Shown one piece after another: positions 1 to 8,800 of a stretch of DNA of 14,549 bases. Source of the DNA: Temnopleurus reevesii (taxonomy: Eukaryota; Echinodermata; Echinoidea; Temnopleuroida; Temnopleuridae); contig BQKZ01000002.1 of assembly GCA_036244855.1 (NCBI GenBank), forward strand, positions 1 to 14,549, given 5' to 3'. A program made the position numbers and the translations under genes. A model generated the notes under the pieces. That model was not told where the DNA came from. It was given only the letters and a program-made list of their open reading frames with translations, and did not search any database. Position 1 is the first letter of the stretch, and the number at the start of each line of letters is the position of its first letter.

Positions 1-373
1 TTTCTTTTGCTTGCTTGCTCTATCCTTGAATTAATTGATTATAATTAAAATGTCCTGAAATCAATTGAACACCTTTGATAAAAACATGATAAATTGTTTG
101 TTTTGGGGGCTCGATCTCGTCACAGAGCTGAACTGTTTACATAATCAGTTATCAGTGAGACCTAAAACTTGTTTGCTTATTATCACAAGACTGACCATAT
201 GAGGATGGCCTGACTCAAATATTTCAAACCTCAAATAAGACCGAAAATGCAATCCCTAACACATCAAACATCAGTGAGACAGCATTAATGAGAAATATGG
301 AATCTAGATGAATCCTTGATTGTGTAATCCATTTTGTTACCAAAAGATAACAAATTGAAGCTCCTGCCTTATG
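1..373. other. AT-rich flank, no gene seen
   Basis: No exon or recognisable repeat is seen before the MITE. The minus-strand frame at 224-451 runs across the MITE border and has no family resemblance. The terminal exon of the CD36-family gene could lie here or below the window, but none was identified. Confidence 0.4.
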
Positions 374-604
374 CAGGGCGCTATAAACCCACTTGCCCGT
401 ATGCCCGAGGCAACAAAATGAAGCTGTCGGGCAAGTAAATAAAATTGTCACTTGCTCGAAAGGGCAAGTAGCAGCCTTTTCTAGTTTTCATCTACATGTA
501 CAAATTGACATAGGCAATCAATTTGGGGTGGAGGAAATTTTGTTCGGGCAAGTGATTTGAAAACTTGACTGGGCAACTGGTGAAAAAAATTCTTGTAGCA
601 CCCT
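374..604. mobile_element. hAT-like MITE, 231 bp
   Basis: The left end CAGGGCGCTATAA and the inverted right end AGGGTGCTACAA match at 10 of 12 positions. CTTATG flanks the element directly on both sides (368-373 and 605-610), which fits a target-site duplication. Inside are several copies of a CTTGCCCG/CGGGCAAGT box in both orientations. The CAGGG end suggests the hAT superfamily, although hAT normally makes 8-bp duplications and only 6 bp match here. There is no transposase frame, so it is non-autonomous. Confidence 0.7.
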
Positions 605-679
605 CTTATGATTGATAAAACTAAAAGGACCGTCATCTAATTTCAACGATCAGTTGAAAATAAAACTTGAAAGAAATAA

Positions 680-960
680 ATGATAATAATAATAATAATG
701 AAACACTTTTATATAGCGCATAACACAATCATGCGAAAGTCATTAAGCGCTTGAAACATGGAAACATGGAAAGAGAGAAAGAAGTAAGAAGAACTAGAAT
801 TATCAGTAGATTAGTTGTTTTTGAAGAGATAAGTTTTCAAGTTTCTTCTGAATTTTTCATATGGTGTAATATTTGTGAGGTAATTTGGGAGGCTATTCCA
901 TAAGATAGATGTGGCATGTGAGAATGATCTCTCACCATATGATAGAAAATAGGGACAGAA
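680..960 (+). repeat. Interspersed repeat with (AAT)n and TATATAGCGC box, copy 1
   Basis: It starts with (AAT)n at about 683-700, then an ATATAGCGCA box, an AAGCGCT box, and a unique-looking body with GTTTTCAAG and a ggctattCCATAAG segment. The same order (AAT run, ATATAGC box, GCGCT box, GTTTTCAA, a TCCA-AG segment) occurs at 9815-10150, so both are read as diverged copies of one family. The boundaries are approximate. Confidence 0.5.
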
Positions 961-1160
961 CATTCCAACAGAATTTCTAACGAAACTTATACATTTTCAA
1001 ATTAGTCACACGTCACCTTTTGAATTAGTTATGCCAGATGGGGAAAAAAGGCTGCTCAATACATTCCATATGAAACTAAAGAGAAATGTATTCAAAACTG
1101 AAAAAAAAAACAGAGGTTCACAAGCAAAATCAAATACATGTAAGTATCCCATTTTCTCAC

Positions 1161-1340
1161 CTTCTCTTCCGTTGATACAACTGGAGGGTTCATGAGCCGT
1201 TTGACGAACGATACAGATGTTACTATACCAATGAGCACTCCTATACTGAACATGATCCATTTTACTATCAAAGCAATGTATGCTGTCAACACAAAGCCAG
1301 TCTCGTAGTACCCAACTATTCTGTCGTTTGCTTCTACACT
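1161..1340 (-). CDS. Exon E: C-terminal membrane helix and start of cytoplasmic tail, CD36-family gene
   Basis: 180 nt, 60 codons, phase 0 at both ends. The acceptor is CCGCATTTCAG and the donor is AAG|GTGAGA. It begins SVEANDRIVGYYETGF, like LIMP-2 SVHIDKE. A hydrophobic membrane-proximal stretch (residues 15-26) is followed by KW and the likely membrane helix IMFSIGVLIGIVTSVSFV (residues 29-46). KRLMNPPVVSTEEK then starts the cytoplasmic tail. If the donor is ignored, the frame runs on about 22 codons to a stop at 1092; that extension is hydrophobic and unlike a family tail, so splicing to a further exon is preferred. Confidence 0.88.
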
Positions 1341-4300
1341 CTGAAATGCGGAAGACAAGATATGGGAATGGATGAATGCAAATACTAAGGGCAGTGACAT
1401 ATTTATTGATTAAAATCAAATTTATATAAAGGTAGGTTAATACATCCTTTAAAAAGCTCACCAAAACAAAACACTAGTCAATATTGAGTTTTTACGCACA
1501 TGATATAAAATGAATACCTAACGTTTGTGTCACTCCCTAGTCCTAAAATGATTTGATGAACACTTACAATCACCCTGAAAAATTGCAGTAAAATTGACTA
1601 TAAAAGCAAACCATGAATTGTTTAATATGATAAAAATGTGTGAGCTCAGGGGATATCCTCAAATGTATTTTGGTAGTTTCAAGCATGAATATCAGAGCAA
1701 ATGCACAATTATCATTATATGTGATCATTATTTCTGAACAAGTTTAGCCCCAAAAGCCAACAAATATATTCCAAACTGATAACTTGCACCATGATATGCA
1801 ACCGTTGCCATTTGAGCTAAATATTCCAGATGCCATCATTCCTGCTTTGATCAAATCACTGTTTATTAAGCAACTAAATTAATAATTTGGCAAAATTCCA
1901 TCTAATGCAACCTTGTGACAATTTCGTAAAATTCTTTTCAAGAAACTCACCTGTTCAAACCATAAAACTGGCATCATCATGTCTCGTACATGTTTAACTT
2001 CCCTGCAGAAGAAAAAGAGCAAGCTAGGTGAATAATATAAAATAATCATTGCTCGGTTTACGGCCGTTTTGCTCTCTCAACATCAACACCAACACCGTAC
2101 ATCAAACTTGAAGTGACCCATTGATGTGTATTCCCATAATGAAACCTAATAAAATATCTTCGAGGTATTAGGCATAAAAATCAGATGTGTCATTTTCTTT
2201 ATAAAATGGTAAGTATTTACAATTTGTGGGATTCAAGATTAAAGATGATGGAAAGATGATGGAATAATGATATTGATCAGAAAAAATACTGATAGCTTGT
2301 TATTTTGCGAAAAATTAAATGTAGAAAATTAAAGTATTGTAAATAAGGAAATATCATTATCACCAAAATGAGGGTGCTATATGATCAAAGGATAAAATGC
2401 AAATTATGTACAAAAAAAGTAATTTAAGACAAATTATTTAATCGTTTATACACGTTTTTAAGATTTAAGCTAGGTTGGACCTCGTATATCCCCTCTTCTT
2501 GCAGACACCCTTTATCTTGATAACTCTATTATCTAGATGCACAATTGCCTATTTTACCCAAATACAGGCGTGATTTATGGTTTATGGTTCAAACCAAAAA
2601 ACTCAAGTGAAATAGAGAACATTCCAAACATTGTCAAAATCTGCATATTTTAAACGGCTAGCATCTCTGAAAACCCAGAAAAATACACATAATTTCTTAT
2701 ATCCAGCAAAATGCCTTGGATAGATTAGTGCTGGTTCTAGTGTGGGGATAGGAGAGATTTTAATCTATCATTGACACGTCAACTATAGTGGGGCTTTATA
2801 GATTCTGGAGCACAGGCAAGAGGGGCGCTTCTGGATGCAAACTCTCTCTTTTTTCAAAGCGAGTGTTGAGAAATTGGCTGTCATTTGAATAACCGCCCAG
2901 CCAACAATTAGCATTTATGCAGTGCAGGGCTAGTCTGCCGGCACAGACTATAGGCTTTCGGTGTTTTGCATTTTGTGCAGTGCTTGTGCATAGGAATTCA
3001 TAAAATAGTGAAGTAGCCTTTATAAATGATGACTCTTGATTGTGCGCAAAACCAAAGCCGAAAGTCTGTACTAGAAGACTAGTGCGGGGTATTGATCAGC
3101 ACGAGCTAGCTTCGGCGATTGTCTGCAAAGCAATCCGACCAAGGTAGTAGAAATTCGTCATGTTTCGGACATTCATGCTGTTGGGACATGTCACAATTGG
3201 GAGTGCAGTGCCCTCTCATGCCAGTGCTCCGGTCCTTTTTAAAAGAAACTCACGTTATTCCTCCTACAGGTAATATTTTCATGCTGATCTGTAATCTCAT
3301 TTTGAGTACATATGGCATGCCCATCAACTGTGATGCAAAGTTGGAAAGAAGATAAATACAGAGAAGAAAAAACGATTCAGATTTAGAGTATTTAGACTCG
3401 ATTTAATGTAAATTATGAGCCAAACAAAAAACAACAAAAAAGTTGAATAAATGAATGAAGATTGAACAAGATGAGAACCCTTCTGGCATATAACTGAAAA
3501 TCAGAAAATGGAAGAATAAATCTTAAACAGCTGAACCAAATGATTTTGAAGAGGAAACTCTATCATTTACTTGTGAATGTGAAGAATTTTAGGAAGATAA
3601 TGCTTCGACAACAGTAATCTTGAGTTGTTTATTCAGCATTTTCATGCAATAAATTATTTTATGATTTATTTTCCAATATCATAAATATCAGAATCATTTG
3701 GGTTCTGAAAACAACTGAAATTTCCTAAAGAAACAAAATTAAAGAAACATAACAACTTGATAGGTTAATAATCAATCAAACAAAATTTCAAATGGCTTAA
3801 AATTACATGGAATGCAAAACAATAATCCAAAAATAGGAAGAAAAGCACACATCATAGTAAAAACATGAAACAGTATAAAACGAACAGTAGAAATTAAGTA
3901 GCATTGAATGGAATTCATCAACTCAAATATCATACATATGTTGTTCATAGCATAATAATAACATTGAATAAATTCGGTCCATAAATTTAATGCCAACTAG
4001 GCTTTCAAAACATAAAATTTAATATCCATTTATTTTTGCATTAAAACCTATTTTAAGATACACTAACATGAAAAAGTTCAATCAAATTATCGCTAAAGAG
4101 GAATAAATAGAAAAAGGTCGGACTATAAAACCGAACGAGGCATGAGAAGTTATTTGAGAGTAATGCACTCTTTCCTGGTTTATTGCTTTGTTACATTTAA
4201 TGAAGAGGATAAACTTTTATGAAATGTGAGGAACATTCATACTAGACCCATTGATTCAATGGAATAATGATTTGATATAGCTGAACAATTCAACAGAAAA

Positions 4301-5442
4301 TAGTCTAGACTTCATTAAAAAGTTAATGCTTGGCGGAATTGACCCACTTTGATTAAACTGATACACTCTGTTGCAGACAATGAACTGGAATTGCAAACTT
4401 TGTGTCTGTCCTCTGTTCAATTGAATCATTTATGACTGTTTTGTTATCATAACATAAATTTAATTTACAGAAAATAGTGCATAGAACTGGATCTTTCATG
4501 ATCAACAACATTTTCCAAGCTGCCTTGAAACGTAACAAACACAATCAACCAAAACTAATTAAAGCTTTCCAGTTCATTCAATTGAAAGATATGACAGAAA
4601 AGCATCGCGATAATATCTTAAAACATGAAATAAATCTTTTGTTAGTATTAGCTTTCATGATTGCCAAAATACTTCATTAATTTTCATTCTATTTGACCTG
4701 AAAAATAGCAACCATAAGATTGTTTTATGATACTTACTGGTTCTACTTCCATGTAATGTTGATGATATTTAGGTTGAGGGTTTAAGCCTCCTACTGCTTC
4801 ATATAGAGCTGGGTCTCCTTGGTAAAAGTGAGGGTTTGATATTGCTGAAGGAGAGCCTGTGATAGAGTAAAAATGCAGTGAAATGATATTTTAAGAAATC
4901 TGTCCTACATTAACAGGAAAATTCAAAATTCAAGATCATTGGCCATTCATGGAGTTCTTCTTCTCCTCTCTTTTACTCATCTGCATTTTTAGATATTTTA
5001 AATACTTATTCAAGCGACTTCTTAGTCTGAGTCATGTGTTGTTAGCAAGATATATACAATCAACTGATGTACAAAATTAGTACTTGGAATTTACGGTATA
5101 TGCACACTATAGAAAGACGTAGAAGAAGAAAATCAGAATTTTCAGAATAAAAGAATGATAAATATTGATCACTTCATGAATTGGTAAATGGGTCAATGAT
5201 ATGGGATGGGGGTATCTTCGATAATGCAAAGTTTGTCTCTAAATCAGATCATCTACATACCAAAACGGCATGGATCTTGTCTCATCGTCCCTGAGAGTCC
5301 ACAGAGCTCCTTATCTTTACTACAGAATCCAGCATTGGGTGGATAGTCTGTGCCATTGTCATATGTGTAATTGGCTAATACGTATCTCAGAAGAGGCACC
5401 TTCTTGTAAATTGTGTCTTTTTCATAAATGTACTGCACAGAT
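1161..5442 (-). CDS. CD36/LIMP-2/SR-B family scavenger receptor, partial gene (five exons)
   Basis: Spliced order is 5442-5261, 4856-4738, 3327-3254, 2002-1951, 1340-1161, giving 607 nt and 202 residues without a stop. Intron phases are 2 (entering), 1, 0, 2, 0, and 0 at the last donor; intron lengths are 404, 1410, 1251 and 610 bp. The protein matches the C-terminal half of CD36, LIMP-2 and SR-BI: YPPNAGFC and DPCRFG (cysteines), NPHFYQGDP, GLNPQPKYHQHYMEVEP, KMRLQISMKILP, PVLWFEQ, then a membrane helix. Family members are two-helix glycoproteins of the plasma or lysosomal membrane that bind lipids, lipoproteins or microbial ligands, or deliver lysosomal enzymes. The exon borders look like those of the vertebrate genes as I recall them. 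The N-terminal helix and first half of the ectodomain are not in the window. LIMP-2-like versus SR-BI-like cannot be decided: YPPN.GFC is SR-BI-like, while the spacing of the three cysteines is LIMP-2-like. The family call is firm; ligand and location are unknown. Confidence 0.92.
1341..1950 (-). other. Intron D-E, no internal feature seen
   Basis: 610-bp AT-rich intron with a GTGAGT donor and a TTTCAG acceptor. No conserved repeat, exon or second gene was recognised. Confidence 0.8.
1951..2002 (-). CDS. Exon D: PVLWFEQ segment of the CD36-family gene
   Basis: 52 nt, phase 2 to phase 0. The acceptor is CTTTTTCTTCTGCAG and the donor is CAG|GTGAGT. It encodes EVKHVRDMMMPVLWFEQ, aligned with LIMP-2 ETGDIRTMVFPVMYLNE and the SR-BI LPLLWF segment. 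It is the last short ectodomain strand before the membrane-proximal region. Confidence 0.9.
2003..3253 (-). other. Intron C-D, contains a foldback element
   Basis: 1251-bp intron. The only structure noted is the inverted repeat at 2930-3083. The rest is AT-rich and featureless. A forward-strand frame at 3119-3355 overlaps exon C in antisense and is treated as chance. Confidence 0.8.
2930..3083. repeat. Nested foldback (imperfect inverted repeat)
   Basis: The left arm (2930-2970) begins CTAGTCT and carries CAGACT, GGCTTTCGG and TGTTTTGCA. The right arm (3044-3083), read in reverse, begins CTAGTCT and carries CAGACT, TTCGGCTTTGG and TTTTGCGC. The left arm also holds its own stem AGTCTG/CAGACT around CCGG, and the right arm AGTCT/AGACT. 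The arms are imperfect with small indels. No target duplication was identified. Confidence 0.55.
3254..3327 (-). CDS. Exon C: LQI strand segment of the CD36-family gene
   Basis: 74 nt, phase 0 to phase 2. The acceptor tract is CTTCTTTCCAACTTTGCATCACAG and the donor is AC|GTGAGT. It encodes LMGMPYVLKMRLQISMKILP then VGGI and a split Thr. This matches the family stretch exemplified by CD36 TGFTLQFAKRLQVNLLVKP. The usual K-R-x-Q reads K-M-R-L-Q here. Its length and phases are what is needed to join exons B and D: joining B directly to D would give an immediate stop. The opposite strand has a chance 78-codon frame over this exon. Confidence 0.9.
3328..4737 (-). other. Intron B-C, no internal feature seen
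   Basis: 1410-bp AT-rich intron, GTAAGT to CACAG. The opposite-strand frames at 4353-4544 and 4477-4680 overlap each other, carry no motif, and lack family resemblance. No repeat with clear ends was seen. Confidence 0.75.
4738..4856 (-). CDS. Exon B: PHF...GL.P segment of the CD36-family gene
   Basis: 119 nt, phase 1 to phase 0. The acceptor is CTATCACAG and the donor is CCA|GTAAGT, the consensus form. It encodes GSPSAISNPHFYQGDPALYE and GLNPQPKYHQHYMEVEP. These correspond to CD36 SLPHFLYASP and GLNPNEEEHRTYLDIEP, and to LIMP-2 SFPHFYQADERF. This is the most diagnostic exon, because PHF, the GL.P turn and the final E-P before the intron are family hallmarks. As I recall, 119 nt is also the length of the matching vertebrate exon. 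Confidence 0.95.
4857..5260 (-). other. Intron A-B, no internal feature seen
   Basis: 404-bp intron with donor GTATGT and acceptor CTATCACAG. AT-rich, no structure noted. Confidence 0.85.
5261..5442 (-). CDS. Exon A: cysteine-rich ectodomain segment of the CD36-family gene
   Basis: 182 nt. The acceptor is TTTCTTGCAG and the donor is G|GTATGT. The exon opens with the third base of a split Arg codon, matching the family's conserved C-R|S junction, and ends one base into a Gly codon. It encodes 60 full codons starting SVQYIYEKDTIYKKVPLLRY. Residues 24-26 (NYT) and 29-31 (NGT) are N-glycosylation sequons. Cysteines at residues 40, 47 and 58 (GFC, LCG, DPCRFG) match the cysteines that form the family's ectodomain disulfides. 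The fourth partner would lie in the missing preceding exon. Confidence 0.92.
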
Positions 5443-5663
5443 CTGCAAGAAACAGAAAGGGACAGATGGAAGTAAATCAAAATGCTTTAAAAAACACCAC
5501 ATACCAAAAGACAACATAACATCTCCTTCCACTCACAGCTACAAGAAAGAGGAGTCTTCCTTGCAGCTTGGGAAGTAGAAAGAGAGAGAGAGAAGTTTGG
5601 TTTTTACGAAGTGTATCATTCAAATTTGAATATTTACGCCAAGAGAAGAAGAAAGAGAGAAGG

Positions 5664-5743
5664 AGGGGATCAGACCTGCGACCAATACAGGTCATTTATG
5701 ACTGTCCCAAACAGCTTGATTACAGGCGCATGCCACGACCCCT
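5664..5743 (-). repeat. SINE-like unit with 7SL-like and pol III B-box-like segments
   Basis: Read on the minus strand, 5736-5718 gives GTGGCATGCGCCTGTAATC, followed by AAGCTGTTTGGGA. This resembles the 5' domain of 7SL RNA (GTGGCGCGTGCCTGTAGTC, then AGCTACTCGGGA); the first segment matches at 15 of 19 positions and all differences are transitions. About 45 nt downstream, GGTCTGATCCC (5676-5666) matches the pol III B-box GGTTCGANNCC at 9 of 11. A tRNA-derived origin is the alternative. The boundaries are guesses. Confidence 0.45.
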
Positions 5744-5749
5744 CAGTAG

Positions 5750-5910
5750 GTGGGTGCTAATGCATTTTTGTACCCAGCCGTGCACCAGATACCAGAGTGT
5801 GCGGCGAGAGTATGGAGATGCCCCGTTCTTAAAACGTCCCTTCGTGTATACACCAGCGGCAGTGCAAGCTGGATACGAAAAGGCATTAGCGCCAGTAGGT
5901 GGAGATTGGT
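5750..5910. repeat. Foldback with inverted GCTAATGC...CCAGC arms
   Basis: The left arm (about 5752-5790, TGGGTGCTAATGCATTTTTG then TACCCAGCCGTGCAC) is matched on the opposite strand by about 5868-5905 (TGGCGCTAATGCCTTTTCG then TATCCAGCTTGCAC). The centre near 5830 is itself near-palindromic (CGTTCTTAAAACG). Because of this symmetry, frames on both strands start with the same GANAF.YPA peptide, which marks them as repeat frames, not genes. It abuts the SINE-like unit and may be part of one composite element. Confidence 0.6.
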
Positions 5911-6534
5911 GGATCGTATGGGTGATGAGGAGGGCATTCTGGACACCCCCAACCCCCTTACTTTCAGTCATGTAGGCAATTAAGCCACATAAGGTGGCAT
6001 TCTGTTTTCTAGTCATTTTTCTCCAGGAGCAAGTCAGGCGACTTTACCTGGATCATTGTTTTTTTTTCTTTTTAAGCTTTTGCTCAGTCATTTTCAGGAC
6101 TTTTTTTTATGAAGGATAACCTATACATTACATAGGGAAACTGTAAACCTTTTTACTACACCATTCTACTCTAGATTTATTCACACTAGAATGATACTAA
6201 AACCATAACACTTATCCAAAAATAGTATATTACCTTATAATGTAACAAGAGCACTTTGTGATTTTAAAATCTACCCCACGTTAATCAGTCCATAAAAACA
6301 ACCCAGTCTGGAGTACACATTTCTAGGTTAAGATTGACATAGTCAAACCAGTGAAGTACCTTCACTATCTGATATCCTACATTCCCAATGATTAGTTTTG
6401 AGATAGGATCAGTAAGCAAGCATAAGAAGTGTAAGATAAATAAAAACTTACATCATTCCTTCATGTGCATTTGAACATGAACTCTAACCAGGCCACCTGT
6501 TGAACTTTTGGCCACTGTTAACCCATCCAGGGAG
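5911..6534. other. No gene seen; AT-rich
   Basis: The stretch holds the outer part of the composite repeat (to about 6030), then T-rich runs. Donor-like sites on the minus strand at 6049 and 6445 were checked for CD36-family exons and none fits. Confidence 0.5.
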
Positions 6535-6695
6535 GTGTTTCACCAAGTCGTTCTTAAAGTTACGCACAACTTTAAGTTCAACTGGAATCAATTCTTGCGC
6601 TGAATGCGTGCACTATTATGAATTATTACGCACAACAACGGGTACCAGTCGAACGTAAAGTCGTGCGTAAAGTCTTTCTTATCTTGGTGAAACAC
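6535..6695. mobile_element. MITE with 51-bp terminal inverted repeats
   Basis: The left arm 6535-6585 begins GTGTTTCACCAAG and contains ACGCAC, ACTTTA, GTTC and ACTGG. The right arm 6645-6695, reversed, begins GTGTTTCACCAAG and contains the same blocks in order (AAAG..., ACGCACGACTTTACGTTCGA, CTGG). The spacer is 59 bp. There is no coding capacity and no clear target duplication (the flanks are GGGAG and TGCCC). Confidence 0.8.
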
Positions 6696-7997
6696 TGCCC
6701 AGAACAGGAATTATTTTATAACAAATTTAATCACTATTCATTTCCTAAATTGGCAACACTAAAATTCTAAATTCTCTTTTTAGAATGTTTTAATTAAAAA
6801 TTATGTTACCATATGGAATCAACGTTGTTGAAAAGTAACGTCGCCACTTTGCGTGGAAAATGGTGATTTCCAAATGATTTCTGCATTACCAATCTAAGGA
6901 TTTATGACCATTTTAGTGATTATTTTCCTTTAAAAATTATCTGCATCCAGCGACAAATGGTGATAGAATAAAAAAGGTCAGATCTAGAGTAGAATTTTTG
7001 TCTCTTTCTGCTCATACATCAGGTATATTTCTTTGAGCACTACATGAAAAAGTTATTGGACCAAAACACAAAAAATCGTCCTGAAAGGGTTAACAAGAGG
7101 AAGAGTGTTTAAACTCTGAGGTGGGTGATTGAACAAAAATTACACAGTCACTTTTTTCAAGTCTTTTTTTTTCATTGGTAGATTTTTGCGCCAAGAAAAC
7201 AAGTCAAACAGGAACGCCAAGGTGCACATGAACGAAATTTATTTCCTAAAAGAATCCTTTATGAAACAGATCACTCTCTCGAATCTGCTCTTTCATATAC
7301 ATTCTAAAATGTTAAAAAACTTGAATAAAAAAGTAAAGCAAACATCAAGCAAGCAAAACTTGCTTGTTCACCAAAGCCCTCCTGTTGAACACGTTTTTAC
7401 AATGCAGCTATTCCTAACAGCTTTTCCTAATTTTTCTCCCTTGAGCACTCCATAGACATGATGGATTTAACCTTTTAATTATTTTTTCATTATTATTTTT
7501 TTTTACTATACTGTCCAAACACCTCTCAGAAGAATTTTGCTGACCTTGAAGGAAAGAAAGGAAAGTAGGAACAAACCAAAGAAATATGCTACAAAACAAA
7601 AGCATAATAAACCCAGTGTATCATTTCCCTCATTTTTCACATGATATGCATATGAAGACGGAATCAACAATGATTTATGCTCCTTTCTCACCTCATCATA
7701 TGCGTATGTACCAAACTGGAGACTTTTGTACAACTCCAAAGACTCTAACCCCAATTAGCAGAATCAGAAGATTCTCCGGTTTAGACAAAAGCGAATGGGA
7801 GAATCCTGATAAATATGCAATCCGCCAATATAACTGTGAAATAGCAATGTAGTCTAGTAGCTGGAGGACCATTTAAAATATAATAGAAGTTATCTCACCT
7901 TCTGCATAGCTCACATTTGAACTGGTAACAAGTCAGAACAAATTGAATGAAATCAATTATCGAGGTATCATTTAAAAAAAATTGAAATGAAGATTGA
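6696..7997. other. No supported gene; AT-rich intergenic or intronic DNA
   Basis: Frames at 7129-7455, 7586-7852 and 7506-7754 show no recognisable domain. Two minus-strand exon-like stretches (7901-7923 and 7691-7743) have good donors but cannot splice to exon A in phase, so they are not called. Confidence 0.5.
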
Positions 7998-8440
7998 ACA
8001 GGTTTGATTTCAATCAAATTTATCCCCATGCAATGAAATTTGGAGCTATGCAATTGAAAAAGTATCATTTATCATCTATGAATTCTAAACATTTTCTGAT
8101 GAAACTCATAAAATGATCTTCAGCGCTGACTGAAACTGGATATTTTGATATATAACAGGAAAGGTGATCTGTTCTAAGCAAATGTCAGAAAAAAATTGAA
8201 ATCCAAACAAAGAAATCTAAACAAAAGAAGGAAAAAACACATCTTGCCCTCACTCTAAGACTTTGCAGGTTTCTGTTAAGCTAAGCTTAAATAAGGATTT
8301 CTAGAAATTTCCATACACTTATAAACCAAAAAGATAATCATTCCAGACAAACAGTCAAACATAGTCAAATAAAACAGTGGGAAAATACAACACCAAAGGT
8401 GACAATCAGATCACAATGTCCTTCACTAAGTGAGCCATGT
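7998..8440 (+). repeat. Diverged duplication, copy 1
   Basis: Two blocks here recur in the same order at 10232-10692. Block one contains TTTGATTTCAATCAAATTTA and, about 80 bp later, TAAAATGATCTTCAG. Block two (8328-8440) is about 112 bp and nearly identical to the second copy, including AAAAAGATAATCATTCCAG and GACAATCAGATCACAATGTC. The offset is about 2.24 kb. Confidence 0.75.
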
Positions 8441-8756
8441 AGAATGTGCCTTAGATAAGACTAATGGGAATTTAAAAGCAAAAATTTTATATTAAGCAAA
8501 AGGTAATCGTTAGATACAAAGGTTCTTAGAGCTCTATACCGTATTTTCATTTGAGCTGTGTATTTGTAAGACCTATATTTCCCACTTGATTTGACGAGTA
8601 AAATATAGGTAGAGGTGAAAGTTTACAAATTCAAATTCTATGAGAGAAAAAGACTGAAACATTTATTTGCAGTTCAATCAAACCTACAAACGATAAGAAT
8701 TTTAACTGGACATGACTGAATATAAATGTAAGAAAATTACAAAAATTGGTAGAATC
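8441..8756. other. No gene; one short hairpin
   Basis: AT-rich. The only structure is the pair ACCTATATTT / AAATATAGGT at about 8576-8612, enclosing a 17-bp spacer, which could be a short foldback. Confidence 0.5.
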
Positions 8757-8800
8757 AGTTACTCTCCCTTCATCATGTGTTTGCATTACCACAGTACAGA
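8757..8800 (-). repeat. Short dispersed repeat, copy 1
   Basis: GTTACTCTCCCTTCATCATG then TGTTTGCATTACCACAGTACAGAA matches 9410-9454 with a few substitutions. It directly precedes the 150-bp monomer array. Confidence 0.55.

Noticed and set aside
1006..1464. 152-codon minus-strand frame overlapping exon E
   Set aside because: It is a shifted reading of exon E and its introns; the exon E frame matches the family and this one does not.
3119..3355. Forward 78-codon frame; another forward frame from about 3159 looks like a mitochondrial presequence with a donor at 3270
   Set aside because: It overlaps exon C of the CD36-family gene in antisense; exon C has matching phase, length and family sequence, so the forward frames are taken as chance.
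4320..4400. Minus-strand peptide resembling RVYQFN, considered as the exon between B and D
   Set aside because: It lacks a donor and correct phase; the 3254-3327 exon fits fully.
5568..6016. Overlapping frames on both strands up to 135 codons
   Set aside because: They lie in the SINE-like and foldback repeat; the same peptide appears on both strands because of the inverted symmetry.
7129..7455. 108-codon forward frame
   Set aside because: It begins at a non-ATG codon, is Lys/Asn/Phe-rich as expected from AT-rich DNA, and has no domain or splice context.
7691..7923. Two minus-strand exon-like stretches (SNVSYAE, then SLELYKSLQFGTYAYDE) with good donors
   Set aside because: They join in phase with each other and faintly recall CD36 N-terminal motifs, but the second ends in phase 0 while exon A needs phase 2, and the order of motifs would be wrong for the family.
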